This document shows, piece after piece, positions 53,103 to 61,125 of a stretch of DNA of 64,000 bases. This DNA is from PVC group bacterium (GTDB taxonomy: Bacteria; Verrucomicrobiota; Kiritimatiellia; CAIKKV01), in assembly GCA_945898015.1 (NCBI GenBank), contig CAMDGM010000001.1, forward strand, positions 62,001-126,000. Reading direction: 5' to 3'. The translations under genes and the position numbers were made by a program. The notes beneath the pieces were generated by a model. That model made no database searches. It was not told the DNA's origin and was given only the letters and a program-made list of their open reading frames with translations. The stretch's first letter is position 1. Each line of letters begins with the position of its first letter.

Positions 53103-54604
53103 TCTTTCTCCTTTTTATTGGCGGCACGGATCTCGCCCGCCGACTGCTTCGCCTTGTCTCTCGCCCCATTACGTAATGACTCCTCCTCGGGACATCCCGG
53201 CACAACTCGCCGGGGTGTAATCAAAATAACCAGCTCGCTTTGTTTCTTTTGGTATTTCACCGACTTGAACAGCTCGCCCAGCACAGGGATGTCGCCTAAC
53301 CCGGGAATTTTGGAAATGTCTTCTGTTGCCGTATGCCCGATTAGAGCCCCAAGGCTAAGTGTCTGTCCCTGTTGAACGTTCACCGAAGTACGCACATACC
53401 GCTTCAGAATGGAAGGATACGAAGCGATAATCGGGCCTAAATTGCTGAACTCAATGCCAACCTTGGTCTCCACATTTCCATGCCGGTCGAGACGAGGTTC
53501 AAGATCCATGCCGATTCCGTACTCCACCTCCTCCACCGCCACGTCCTGGCTACCAGGACCAATGGCCACAATGTGGAATGATCCTCCCGCGAAAAACCGC
53601 CCCTTGCCGCCGTCCTCGCATACCAGATTCTGCGTATAGAGCAAACGGGCCTCTCCCGATTGGAAGTGCGGAACGAGCATTTCAAAAAGCTTGGTCGTCG
53701 CCAATGACACGGACGAAACCGCATCGGCCCCTCCCGCGCCGGCTGCCCATCCGGCCTGAACACCCAGCGTCTGAACGCCACCCCAATCCACGCCCATCTC
53801 ACGCATGGTGTCGAGCGTGATCTCGACAAGCTGGCATTCGAGCAAAAGCAACGGCTTTTCCAGCACGACATCCTGCGGCAGCTCCGCGCCTTTCCACGGC
53901 TTGACTGCCAAAAAACTCCGAATCTGGGGATAAAGAGAGCGGGCGGTCGATTCAATGAAGGCCCGTTCCGCCTCACTAAATACAAGGCCCTGGAGAAACA
54001 GCTCCCGGCCGGAAAACGAAAGATCCACGTTCCCATTTCCTATACGAGCCCGGACCTCCGACAAAATGACAGGCCCAAACCCCGGGTCGAATTCCGTCAG
54101 ATCAACTAGGCCGTCACCCAACATCGCACGCGCTTGAGCCACGCGATCGTACTCCAGGCGAGTGGTAATCCTTCCGGTTACGCGAACTTTCCCCAGCCCG
54201 TCGACCAACGCGATCCCAAACGCGGGCAATGCTTTCCCTTCCGAATCCACAAGCAATGCCCGGACCACCGCATCAAGCGGTCCGGCACCCAGCCCCCGGG
54301 ACACAAAGATCTCGACTTGATCCCGCTCGATTTCATCTTCATCAAACACATACAGCGTCGTCCTCCCTTCCTGAAGCGGGGTCATGATCAAAGAGCCCGT
54401 GACAATTTCAACCCCCACCACACGATCGCCCGCAGCGGCAAGCTCTGCCCGACCCACCACATAGTCCACTGGAAACGCCTGCGGCTTTCCCGCTTTCACG
54501 TCAAGATTAACGCGATGCAAAGCGCCCATACTTTCCGCCGTGGCAAACAGAGTCAACGCCAGGCCCAACATCAGTCTCGCTCCCTGCCTATTATTGCGGT
54601 TCAT
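53099..54604 (-). CDS. cpaC: Tad secretin (CpaC/RcpA family)
   Basis: A 501-residue outer-membrane secretin. Signal peptide at MNRNNRQGARLMLGLALTLF; then a pilus-secretin N-domain (FPVDYVVGRAELAAAG to TTLYVFDED), a central domain, and the secretin core with PLLLLECQLVEITLDTMREM, VNVQQGQTLSLGALIGH and ISKIPGLGDIPVLGELF, the terminal family signature. Start 54604 follows AAGGAG; the track start is six codons upstream. It forms the pore for the Flp pilus. Confidence 0.95.
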   Translation of the reverse strand: MNRNNRQGARLMLGLALTLFATAESMGALHRVNLDVKAGKPQAFPVDYVVGRAELAAAGDRVVGVEIVTGSLIMTPLQEGRTTLYVFDEDEIERDQVEIFVSRGLGAGPLDAVVRALLVDSEGKALPAFGIALVDGLGKVRVTGRITTRLEYDRVAQARAMLGDGLVDLTEFDPGFGPVILSEVRARIGNGNVDLSFSGRELFLQGLVFSEAERAFIESTARSLYPQIRSFLAVKPWKGAELPQDVVLEKPLLLLECQLVEITLDTMREMGVDWGGVQTLGVQAGWAAGAGGADAVSSVSLATTKLFEMLVPHFQSGEARLLYTQNLVCEDGGKGRFFAGGSFHIVAIGPGSQDVAVEEVEYGIGMDLEPRLDRHGNVETKVGIEFSNLGPIIASYPSILKRYVRTSVNVQQGQTLSLGALIGHTATEDISKIPGLGDIPVLGELFKSVKYQKKQSELVILITPRRVVPGCPEEESLRNGARDKAKQSAGEIRAANKKEKE

Positions 54605-54624
54605 GATCCACTCCTTGCACAAGG

Positions 54625-55476
54625 TTAAAGAGGGCCAAGCTCGTCCAGTGATTGACGAGTCGACGTTCGAATTTTGACCGGCACACGAGCGCCAAACACT
54701 TCATCGCCCTTGAGCGAAGACAGCCGTTCCGACGGGGACTGAAATACCTCGACCTTTTCATTCCGCCGATTTCTCAGCACGCAGCGCAAATACGCCATCT
54801 GGGACGCCAAGCTAAGCCGCCACGCTTCCGCCGAGTTTACTTGCACCGTTACGTGGACCACCATCGGCACCGTCATTCCGGGACGGGAAAGCCCAGCGCC
54901 GACATCAGGCGCCGCTTCCGCGCCAACCGCCCGCTCCCCCATGCGCTGGTCCACGGCCAGAACACTGACCGCCTGCGCCAGCACGACGGCGTGACTGCGG
55001 GTTATTTCGGCAGAACTCCCAGCCGATTCAAAAACGCCAATGATATCCACGCGATCATGCGGTTGCAGCAAGCCTGCCAGCCCTCCTTCTCCATCGAATT
55101 TAAGGGTCATCGCACGCTGTCCCTCACCCTCCGCCACGCGGAGCGAAAGCATGCCCGCCCCATCCTGAGCGAGCTTGGTAACCAGAATTTGCTCACCTTT
55201 GCGAATCGGCACCTGAACCATCCCGCCCGCCGCAATCCACTCTGAATTGGTGAAGGCGCCGGGCTGCACAAAAGCCGCAGGCGTCTCTGTCAACACGACA
55301 TCTCGTTCTTCAAGGAGGTGCCCGGCCAACATATCTTTCGCAGCCACCCAAACGGCCGTGCGCACGCCAAACTCAGCGGTGATCTCGGCTGTTTTGCGGG
55401 CTACGTGAACCCGATAAAAGACCCAGGCCAACAAACTCAATCCCACCGCCACCCATACTGTCATTTTCCTGTTCAC
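54625..55476 (-). CDS. cpaB: Flp pilus assembly protein CpaB/RcpC
   Basis: A 283-residue protein with one N-terminal membrane segment (VWVAVGLSLLAWVFYRVHVA). An SAF-like domain follows (VWVAAKDMLAGHLLEERDVV and VQVPIRKGEQILVTKLA), then the RcpC/CpaB domain (GLLQPHDRVDIIGVFES, VVLAQAVSVLAVDQRM, SLASQMAYLRCVLRNRR). CpaB is a periplasmic partner of the secretin. The GTG start follows AGGAG. It lies 20 nt upstream of the secretin gene. Confidence 0.93.
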   Translation of the reverse strand: MNRKMTVWVAVGLSLLAWVFYRVHVARKTAEITAEFGVRTAVWVAAKDMLAGHLLEERDVVLTETPAAFVQPGAFTNSEWIAAGGMVQVPIRKGEQILVTKLAQDGAGMLSLRVAEGEGQRAMTLKFDGEGGLAGLLQPHDRVDIIGVFESAGSSAEITRSHAVVLAQAVSVLAVDQRMGERAVGAEAAPDVGAGLSRPGMTVPMVVHVTVQVNSAEAWRLSLASQMAYLRCVLRNRRNEKVEVFQSPSERLSSLKGDEVFGARVPVKIRTSTRQSLDELGPL

Positions 55477-55496
55477 GTCTTGACTCCTGTTAGTAG

Positions 55497-55856
55497 TTAA
55501 TCACCCGATTCGCCATGCCCCGTTCCGGTCGCAATCCAGTACCGCCTCTTCAGTGTTGCGGAACAGGCCCGCCCGCCAGACAGCAAAGCGACGACTTTCG
55601 GTCGCATCGCCACAGACACACGGCTCTCCACCGGCAAATAACGGAAAGACGGATCGGCATTGCCAACAACAGCGGCAACCAGGCAAGACTGCTGAACTCC
55701 AAACTGGAGACGTCGAGCAGCCAAATCGAGCCGAGCCAACTCCGACAGTGCCAAAAGGAAAGGAATCAAAATCGCGACACTTACCGCCAGCATCTCAACC
55801 GTGACCACGCCATACCGCAAACGCCACCCAATATGGTTCCTTTTCTCTTTCACCAC
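55497..55856 (-). CDS. TadE-like minor pseudopilin, short
   Basis: A 119-residue protein with an N-terminal hydrophobic helix preceded by GVVTVEMLAVSVAILIPFLL, the TVE-type prepilin motif of TadE/TadF proteins. The rest is a short soluble domain with two cysteines. Its GTG start region overlaps the stop of the TadG-like gene. Probably processed by the TadV prepilin peptidase, which is not in the window. Confidence 0.78.
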   Translation of the reverse strand: MVKEKRNHIGWRLRYGVVTVEMLAVSVAILIPFLLALSELARLDLAARRLQFGVQQSCLVAAVVGNADPSFRYLPVESRVSVAMRPKVVALLSGGRACSATLKRRYWIATGTGHGESGD

Positions 55857-56686
55857 TCAAACCCCCATATGTCCGGAATCTCTGGACGTGGATTTACAGA
55901 CCCCGTTTGTACTAATTTTGCTTCGTACTGTGGCTCTGCGCGTTTGCCCTCCCACAACGTCCCACCACAAGGTTTTGCGGTGGCATACGTCCGAAGATTG
56001 GAAACGCCTTGCGATTCCCCTGTCCCCCATTGAAAAAGCCAGGCGTAAAAGGGTCGTTTAACCTGATTGCAAAAATAAATCGTGTCGGAAGAGGATTCTT
56101 TCCGAAGAATTTTGACAGGTACCGGACGGCCTGGGTTATACAGAATCACTTCGCCAATAAAGGGAATCGTCTGTTTAAAAAAGAATCCTAGGCGAAGCGA
56201 CAAGCCCGTAGCATAAGTCAATCGGCCCACTCGGTGATGCGACGTGGGATAGGTCGTCAAAACGGCTGCGGGATCATTCCGTTCTGTGACAACCTTGGCC
56301 GTTTGCAGCGCTTCATCCATGGCTGAAACATTAACCGCCATCTGTCGGGCCAAATTGATGTAATTATACGTTTTATAGGTCCACTCCACCTGCGTCGCCG
56401 TCCGATTACCCGCATCGTAATTTGGAAAAACGTAACAATGTAAAGCCAGGCGGAGTGTTTCTAAAACATCCGCAGCCTGATTATTCATACGAGCAATCCG
56501 ATTCAACCCGCGAGCCTGCTGAACCGCCCCTGAAAACGCAGCCGCATCGGCGCAGACCTGCAGATGCGTTCGCGTCTGAAGGAGCTGGCTCAGGTTAAGC
56601 GTTAACCCCAGAAAAACGGACAGGGCCACCATCAGAAAAGCAAACATGACCGTGATGCGACCAGACCGCAGCGTATTAGTCGTCAT
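55850..56686 (-). CDS. TadG-like pilus assembly protein
   Basis: A 278-residue protein. MTTNTLRSGRITVMFAFLMV begins a single N-terminal hydrophobic helix, followed by HLQVCADAAAFSGAVQQARG, the DAAA-type segment of TadG/TadE-like proteins. The periplasmic remainder contains no recognised VWA domain, so it is shorter than typical TadG. GGGAGG precedes ATG 56686; the 450-residue track ORF starts in a shadow frame and is rejected. It overlaps the upstream TadE gene by 11 nt. Confidence 0.82.
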   Translation of the reverse strand: MTTNTLRSGRITVMFAFLMVALSVFLGLTLNLSQLLQTRTHLQVCADAAAFSGAVQQARGLNRIARMNNQAADVLETLRLALHCYVFPNYDAGNRTATQVEWTYKTYNYINLARQMAVNVSAMDEALQTAKVVTERNDPAAVLTTYPTSHHRVGRLTYATGLSLRLGFFFKQTIPFIGEVILYNPGRPVPVKILRKESSSDTIYFCNQVKRPFYAWLFQWGTGESQGVSNLRTYATAKPCGGTLWEGKRAEPQYEAKLVQTGSVNPRPEIPDIWGFEW

Positions 56687-57116
56687 TGTCGCCTCCCATA
56701 CGCTCGGAAACGCCCGCGGCCATCGACTCCGTTCTGGCGCCAACCCGGCTTTGAAAGGACAACCGGCCTGATGAATCCGGCAAATAGGCCGGGACGCTAT
56801 CCGTAATTTCGACCTGGCAAACTCCGGGACGACCCGAAGAAAACCGGGCACGTACCTGAGGCGTACCCGACATGGAGCTGGCCTCATAATCACGGCGAAC
56901 AAACCATTCGGCCAATCCTGCTCCTCCCTTGACCGCGCAACGACGGGCTGATGAAAACCCAGCTTGCGATTGGCAAACCGACCGATAAAACACATATTCG
57001 AGCGTAAAGAGTCCGGCCGCCAGAAGAGCAAAAAAAGGAAGGAGAAGCGCAAATTCCACGGTTGACATCCCGGAACGATCCCTGCGTATTGAGTCGTTTT
57101 GGTTGTAGTGATACAT
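56676..57116 (-). CDS. tadE: TadE family pseudopilin
   Basis: A 146-residue protein with RSGMSTVEFALLLPFFALLA, the conserved G-x-STVEFAL start of TadE, followed by the hydrophobic helix and a soluble domain of about 95 residues. TadE pseudopilins are processed by TadV and act in assembly of the Flp fibre. It is 48 nt downstream of the pilin gene. Confidence 0.88.
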   Translation of the reverse strand: MYHYNQNDSIRRDRSGMSTVEFALLLPFFALLAAGLFTLEYVFYRSVCQSQAGFSSARRCAVKGGAGLAEWFVRRDYEASSMSGTPQVRARFSSGRPGVCQVEITDSVPAYLPDSSGRLSFQSRVGARTESMAAGVSERMGGDNDD

Positions 57117-57164
57117 GGTTTGCGCTCCCCCTGCCTGTGTCTGATTGCTTCTACCTCCTTATGC

Positions 57165-57416
57165 TTAGAGTCCCAGGTTTTCCGCGATTTTGTTGAAGGC
57201 ACGGCTGAGTAGATCGTTAAGCTTGGGATTCAACACCGCTGCCGCGCCCACCACGGCTCCCACCACGACCACGGTAAGTGCGATTGTTTCTACCGTGCTC
57301 AAACCCCGCTTGCTCCTCTTGGCGCCGAACCCGATGTCGTGCCATCGACTCCCCATCCGCAGACCAACGGCCTCCATCTTCGCCAATCCCAGCTTCGCTA
57401 GTTCCATCGCCTTCAT
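57165..57416 (-). CDS. flp: Flp/Fap-type pilin
   Basis: An 83-residue pilin precursor. The leader (about 38 residues, basic, ending KRSKRG) is followed by LSTVETIALTVVVVGAVVGA, a glycine-plus-glutamate-5 prepilin pattern, and a hydrophobic helix, then a short tail PKLNDLLSRAFNKIAENLG. It is the first gene of the tad run and is preceded by a near-ideal AAAAGGAGGAAC ribosome binding site, fitting a highly expressed structural subunit. The leader is longer than in most Flp pilins. Confidence 0.88.
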   Translation of the reverse strand: MKAMELAKLGLAKMEAVGLRMGSRWHDIGFGAKRSKRGLSTVETIALTVVVVGAVVGAAAVLNPKLNDLLSRAFNKIAENLGL

Positions 57417-57505
57417 CCTTGTTCCTCCTTTTGGATTATTGCCGTCCTTTTCTCGGAGATCTCCACTGTGGAAATCTTCCCGATTCGGTTGGCGGCATCC
57501 AAGAA

Positions 57506-57521
57506 AGCAGGCCCTGTGCCA
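57506..57521 (-). promoter_or_regulatory. Sigma-54 (-24/-12) promoter of the tad/flp operon
   Basis: The minus strand reads TGGCACAGGGCCTGCT. It matches the sigma-54 consensus TGGCACG-N4-TTGCW at ten of twelve defined positions, with the obligatory GG and GC exactly 10 nt apart. Predicted transcription start about 57494, giving a leader of about 78 nt before the pilin ATG. Requires an enhancer-binding activator; none is encoded in the window. Confidence 0.6.
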
Positions 57522-57574
57522 ACAGCATTAAACACGGGGATCCGGCGTTTTTTCGGGAAAAGTGTTTGATTTCC

Positions 57575-57588
57575 GGACACCGGTGTCC
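57575..57588. promoter_or_regulatory. Perfect 14-bp palindrome, candidate upstream activator site
   Basis: GGACACCGGTGTCC is a perfect palindrome without spacer. Its centre lies about 87 bp upstream of the start predicted from the sigma-54 element, the usual distance for an enhancer-binding protein. Confidence 0.5.
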
Positions 57589-57626
57589 AAAGACAGAACA
57601 CGGCCGGCCGATCAACTCATTCACGC

Positions 57627-57658
57627 CAGCACGATTTGTCTGTCAGCACGATTTGTCT
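57627..57658. repeat. 15-bp direct repeat upstream of the DUF4159 gene
   Basis: CAGCACGATTTGTCT occurs at 57627-57641 and 57644-57658, a 17-bp period. TATAGT at 57682 could be the -10 of the rightward promoter, but no -35 with proper spacing is visible, so an activator bound to the repeats is a possibility. Confidence 0.5.
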
Positions 57659-57710
57659 CTCTCTGGCCGATTATTCTGGTGTATAGTGACCGCCTAATCA
57701 GGAGCGCGTC

Positions 57711-59216
57711 GTGAAAATTGCCCTGCCTCTGTTCGCGCTGGTCCTCGCCGTCTCGACCTCCCTGGCCGGCGAAAACGACTGGTTCGTCCCCCTGGGTCTT
57801 CCGCCCGTCGCCTCCCCCAAGCGCATCTCCGGCGGCGAAAGCCTGCCCCCTCTCCCGCTCCCTGCCACTCCGCTCCGCCGCTCGGAACGCAAGCGCGAAC
57901 CGGCACCACCCAAGCTCGCCGGCAAAGTCATCTGGGGCGAAAGCGCCTCCTACACCTACCCCAACGGACTCTCCGCCCCCGTCGCCGACTGGAACCTCTG
58001 CCCCGCCGATCTCCAACAGATCCTCCGCAAGGCCGGCGGCGTCCTCGCCCAACCCTATACCCTCGACACCGTCTCCCTCGCCGCCTTCAACCCCGACCCC
58101 GTGGCCATGCCCCTCCTCTTCTTCAGCGGCTCGCGCACCCTCCGCCTCCCCGACGACCAGCTTGCCAAACTCCGCGACTATGTCCTTCGCGGCGGCACCC
58201 TCCTGTGCGACTCCGTCGCCGGCTCCCCCTACTTCACCGAATCCGTCCGCGCGGCCATGCAAAAGGCCTTCCCCGACTCCCCCTTCCGCCTCCTCCCCCC
58301 CGATCACCCCGTCTACCAAATCGTCTACCCCATCACCCAGGTCGGCTTCCCCCGAAATCGCAACTCCAAAACCCCCCGGCTCGAGGCCCTCTACATCGGC
58401 AGCCGCGCCGCCGTCATTCTCTCCCCCTTCGGCCTCGGCACCGGCTGGGATGACCACGAGGTGCCGATTCTCCAGCAGGCCGTCTTCTATGACGTGAAAT
58501 CCGCCAACCAGATCGGCGTCAACCTCATCGCCTACGTCATCGGCTACGCCGAAGCCGGCCGCGAGGAGGGCAAGCCCGAGCTCTTCGGCGCCCACGACCA
58601 GCGCGACCCCACCGACGAATTCGTCTTCGCCCAGATCCGCCACGATGGCGCCTGGAACGCCCATCCCGGAGCCGCGGCCGCCCTCCTGCGCCGAGTCCGT
58701 TCCGGCACCGCCCTGCGCGCCAGCCTCAAGCGAGTGCCCATCGATCCCGGAAAAGACGATCTTGCCAGCACCCCCTTCCTATTCCTCTCCGGCCTCGACG
58801 ATTTCCGCTTCAGCGAGGAGGCCGCCTCAGCCCTGCGCCGCTTCCTCACCGGTTCCGGCACACTCGTCATCAACAATGCGCTCGGCCTGAAAACGTTCGA
58901 CCTCGCCGTGCGCCGCGAACTCAAGCGCATCCTCCCCGAGTCCCCGTTCGAAACCCTTCCGGCCGATCACCCCATCTACCGCGCCGCCTTCACGGTCGAC
59001 ACTCCCGGCTTCTCCCCCGAATCCGCGGCCGCCTCCCAATCCCCCGTGCCCGTGCTTGAAGGCATCACGCTCCGCGGCGACCTGCGGGTCATCTACAGCC
59101 CCTATGATCTCGAGGCCGGCTGGCTCGGCTGTCCCTACCCTGCCGCCAAAACCTACGAGTCCGCCGTCGCCATGCCCATGGGCGTCAATCTCATCCTCTA
59201 TGCCATGACCCACTAG
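57711..59216 (+). CDS. Secreted protein with two DUF4159-like domains
   Basis: A 501-residue protein with signal peptide (LPLFALVLAVSTSLAG). A Pro-rich linker leads to two successive homologous domains: the first with PLLFFSGSRTLRLPDDQLAK, YVLRGGTLLCDSVAGS and the second with PFLFLSGLDDFRFSEEAASA, FLTGSGTLVINNALGL. Both end alike (RAAVILSPFGLGTGWDDHEV versus RVIYSPYDLEAGWLG). This is the DUF4159 (ThuA/GATase-like) pattern found with MoxR/DUF58/VWA clusters. GTG 57711 follows AGGAG. Function unknown; first gene of the cluster. Confidence 0.86.
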   Translation: MKIALPLFALVLAVSTSLAGENDWFVPLGLPPVASPKRISGGESLPPLPLPATPLRRSERKREPAPPKLAGKVIWGESASYTYPNGLSAPVADWNLCPADLQQILRKAGGVLAQPYTLDTVSLAAFNPDPVAMPLLFFSGSRTLRLPDDQLAKLRDYVLRGGTLLCDSVAGSPYFTESVRAAMQKAFPDSPFRLLPPDHPVYQIVYPITQVGFPRNRNSKTPRLEALYIGSRAAVILSPFGLGTGWDDHEVPILQQAVFYDVKSANQIGVNLIAYVIGYAEAGREEGKPELFGAHDQRDPTDEFVFAQIRHDGAWNAHPGAAAALLRRVRSGTALRASLKRVPIDPGKDDLASTPFLFLSGLDDFRFSEEAASALRRFLTGSGTLVINNALGLKTFDLAVRRELKRILPESPFETLPADHPIYRAAFTVDTPGFSPESAAASQSPVPVLEGITLRGDLRVIYSPYDLEAGWLGCPYPAAKTYESAVAMPMGVNLILYAMTH

Positions 59217-59227
59217 GAACCCCCGCC

Positions 59228-60246
<1,019 letters not shown>

Positions 60247-60250
<4 letters not shown>

Positions 60251-61125
60251 ACGCCGGGCCCTCTCAGCGCCTGTCCGCGGAAATGGCCGAGCGGCTCCGG
60301 GACTTCACCCTCACCGTCCGCCGCCCTGTCTCCGGCCCCCGGCAGGGCCTGCACCGCTCCCCCGCCTACGGCTCCTCCGTGGAATTCGCCGAGTACCGCG
60401 AATACGCCCCCGGCGACCCGCCCGGCTCCATCGATTGGGCCGTCTACGCCCGCAGCGACAAGTACATGGTCCGCCGCTATCTGGAGGAAACCAACTTGCG
60501 TGCCTGGGTGATGCTCGACACCTCCGAGAGCCTCGCCTTCCGCCAGGCCGGCCGCCTCACCAAGCTCGATTATGCCGCCACGCTCGCCGCGGGCCTGCTT
60601 CTCGTGCTCGTCAACCAGGGCGATTCCGCCGCGCTCGCCACTTTTGACAGCGACCTCCGCGTCGTGCTGCCCGGCACCACCTCCCACGAGGGGTTGGTCC
60701 GCCACCTCGCCGCGCTCGACGCCGTGACGCCCGCCGGCCAGGGCGACATCGAACACGCCCTCAGCACCCTCGCGGACCGGCTGGAATCGCGCAGCCTCGT
60801 GATCGTGATCTCCGACTTTCTCGAGCCGCCCGAAAAAATCCTGCGCGGCCTCTGGCGCCTGCACCATGACCGCCATTCGGTGATCGTGCTCCATGTGCTC
60901 GATGCCGGGGAGCTGACACTCGGCGCCGAAGGCGCCGCCGAACTGCGGGAACTGGAGACCGGCGCGCGCATGAGCCTGGAAGCCGACACGCTGCGCACCG
61001 CCTACAACCGGGAAGTACAGCGCTACCTCGAGGAGCTGCGGCTCGGGTGTGGCGCCTGCCTCGCCGATTATCATCTTGTGGACACGCGTCTTCCCGTAGA
61101 AGACCACATCCTGAAACTGGCATGA
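60247..61125 (+). CDS. DUF58 domain protein (VWA-like)
   Basis: A 292-residue protein. SVEFAEYREYAPGDPPGSID followed by WAVYARSDKYMVRRYLEETN is the DUF58 signature; AWVMLDTSESLAF resembles a degenerate MIDAS motif of a von Willebrand A fold. DUF58 proteins occur next to MoxR and probably are its clients. The GTG start at 60247 overlaps the moxR stop; the 138-nt longer track version lies in a shadow of moxR and is rejected. Confidence 0.93.

Larger units (their letters stand above)
57417..57710. other. Divergent control region between the tad locus and the DUF4159 gene
   Basis: 294 bases without a gene. Leftward side: a sigma-54-type element (57506-57521) and a perfect 14-bp palindrome (57575-57588). 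Rightward side: a 15-bp direct repeat (57627-57658) and a -10-like TATAGT at 57682-57687 before GTG 57711. The short track ORFs here are spurious. Confidence 0.7.

Noticed and set aside
55850-57202. Full 450-aa track ORF across the TadE region
   Set aside because: Its first 170 residues are the shadow of the tadE gene; the TadG-like protein starts at 56686 with a good ribosome binding site.
57621-58664. 347-aa minus-strand ORF opposite the DUF4159 gene
   Set aside because: Extremely Gly/Glu/Val-rich antisense frame; the sense protein has a signal peptide and repeated domains.
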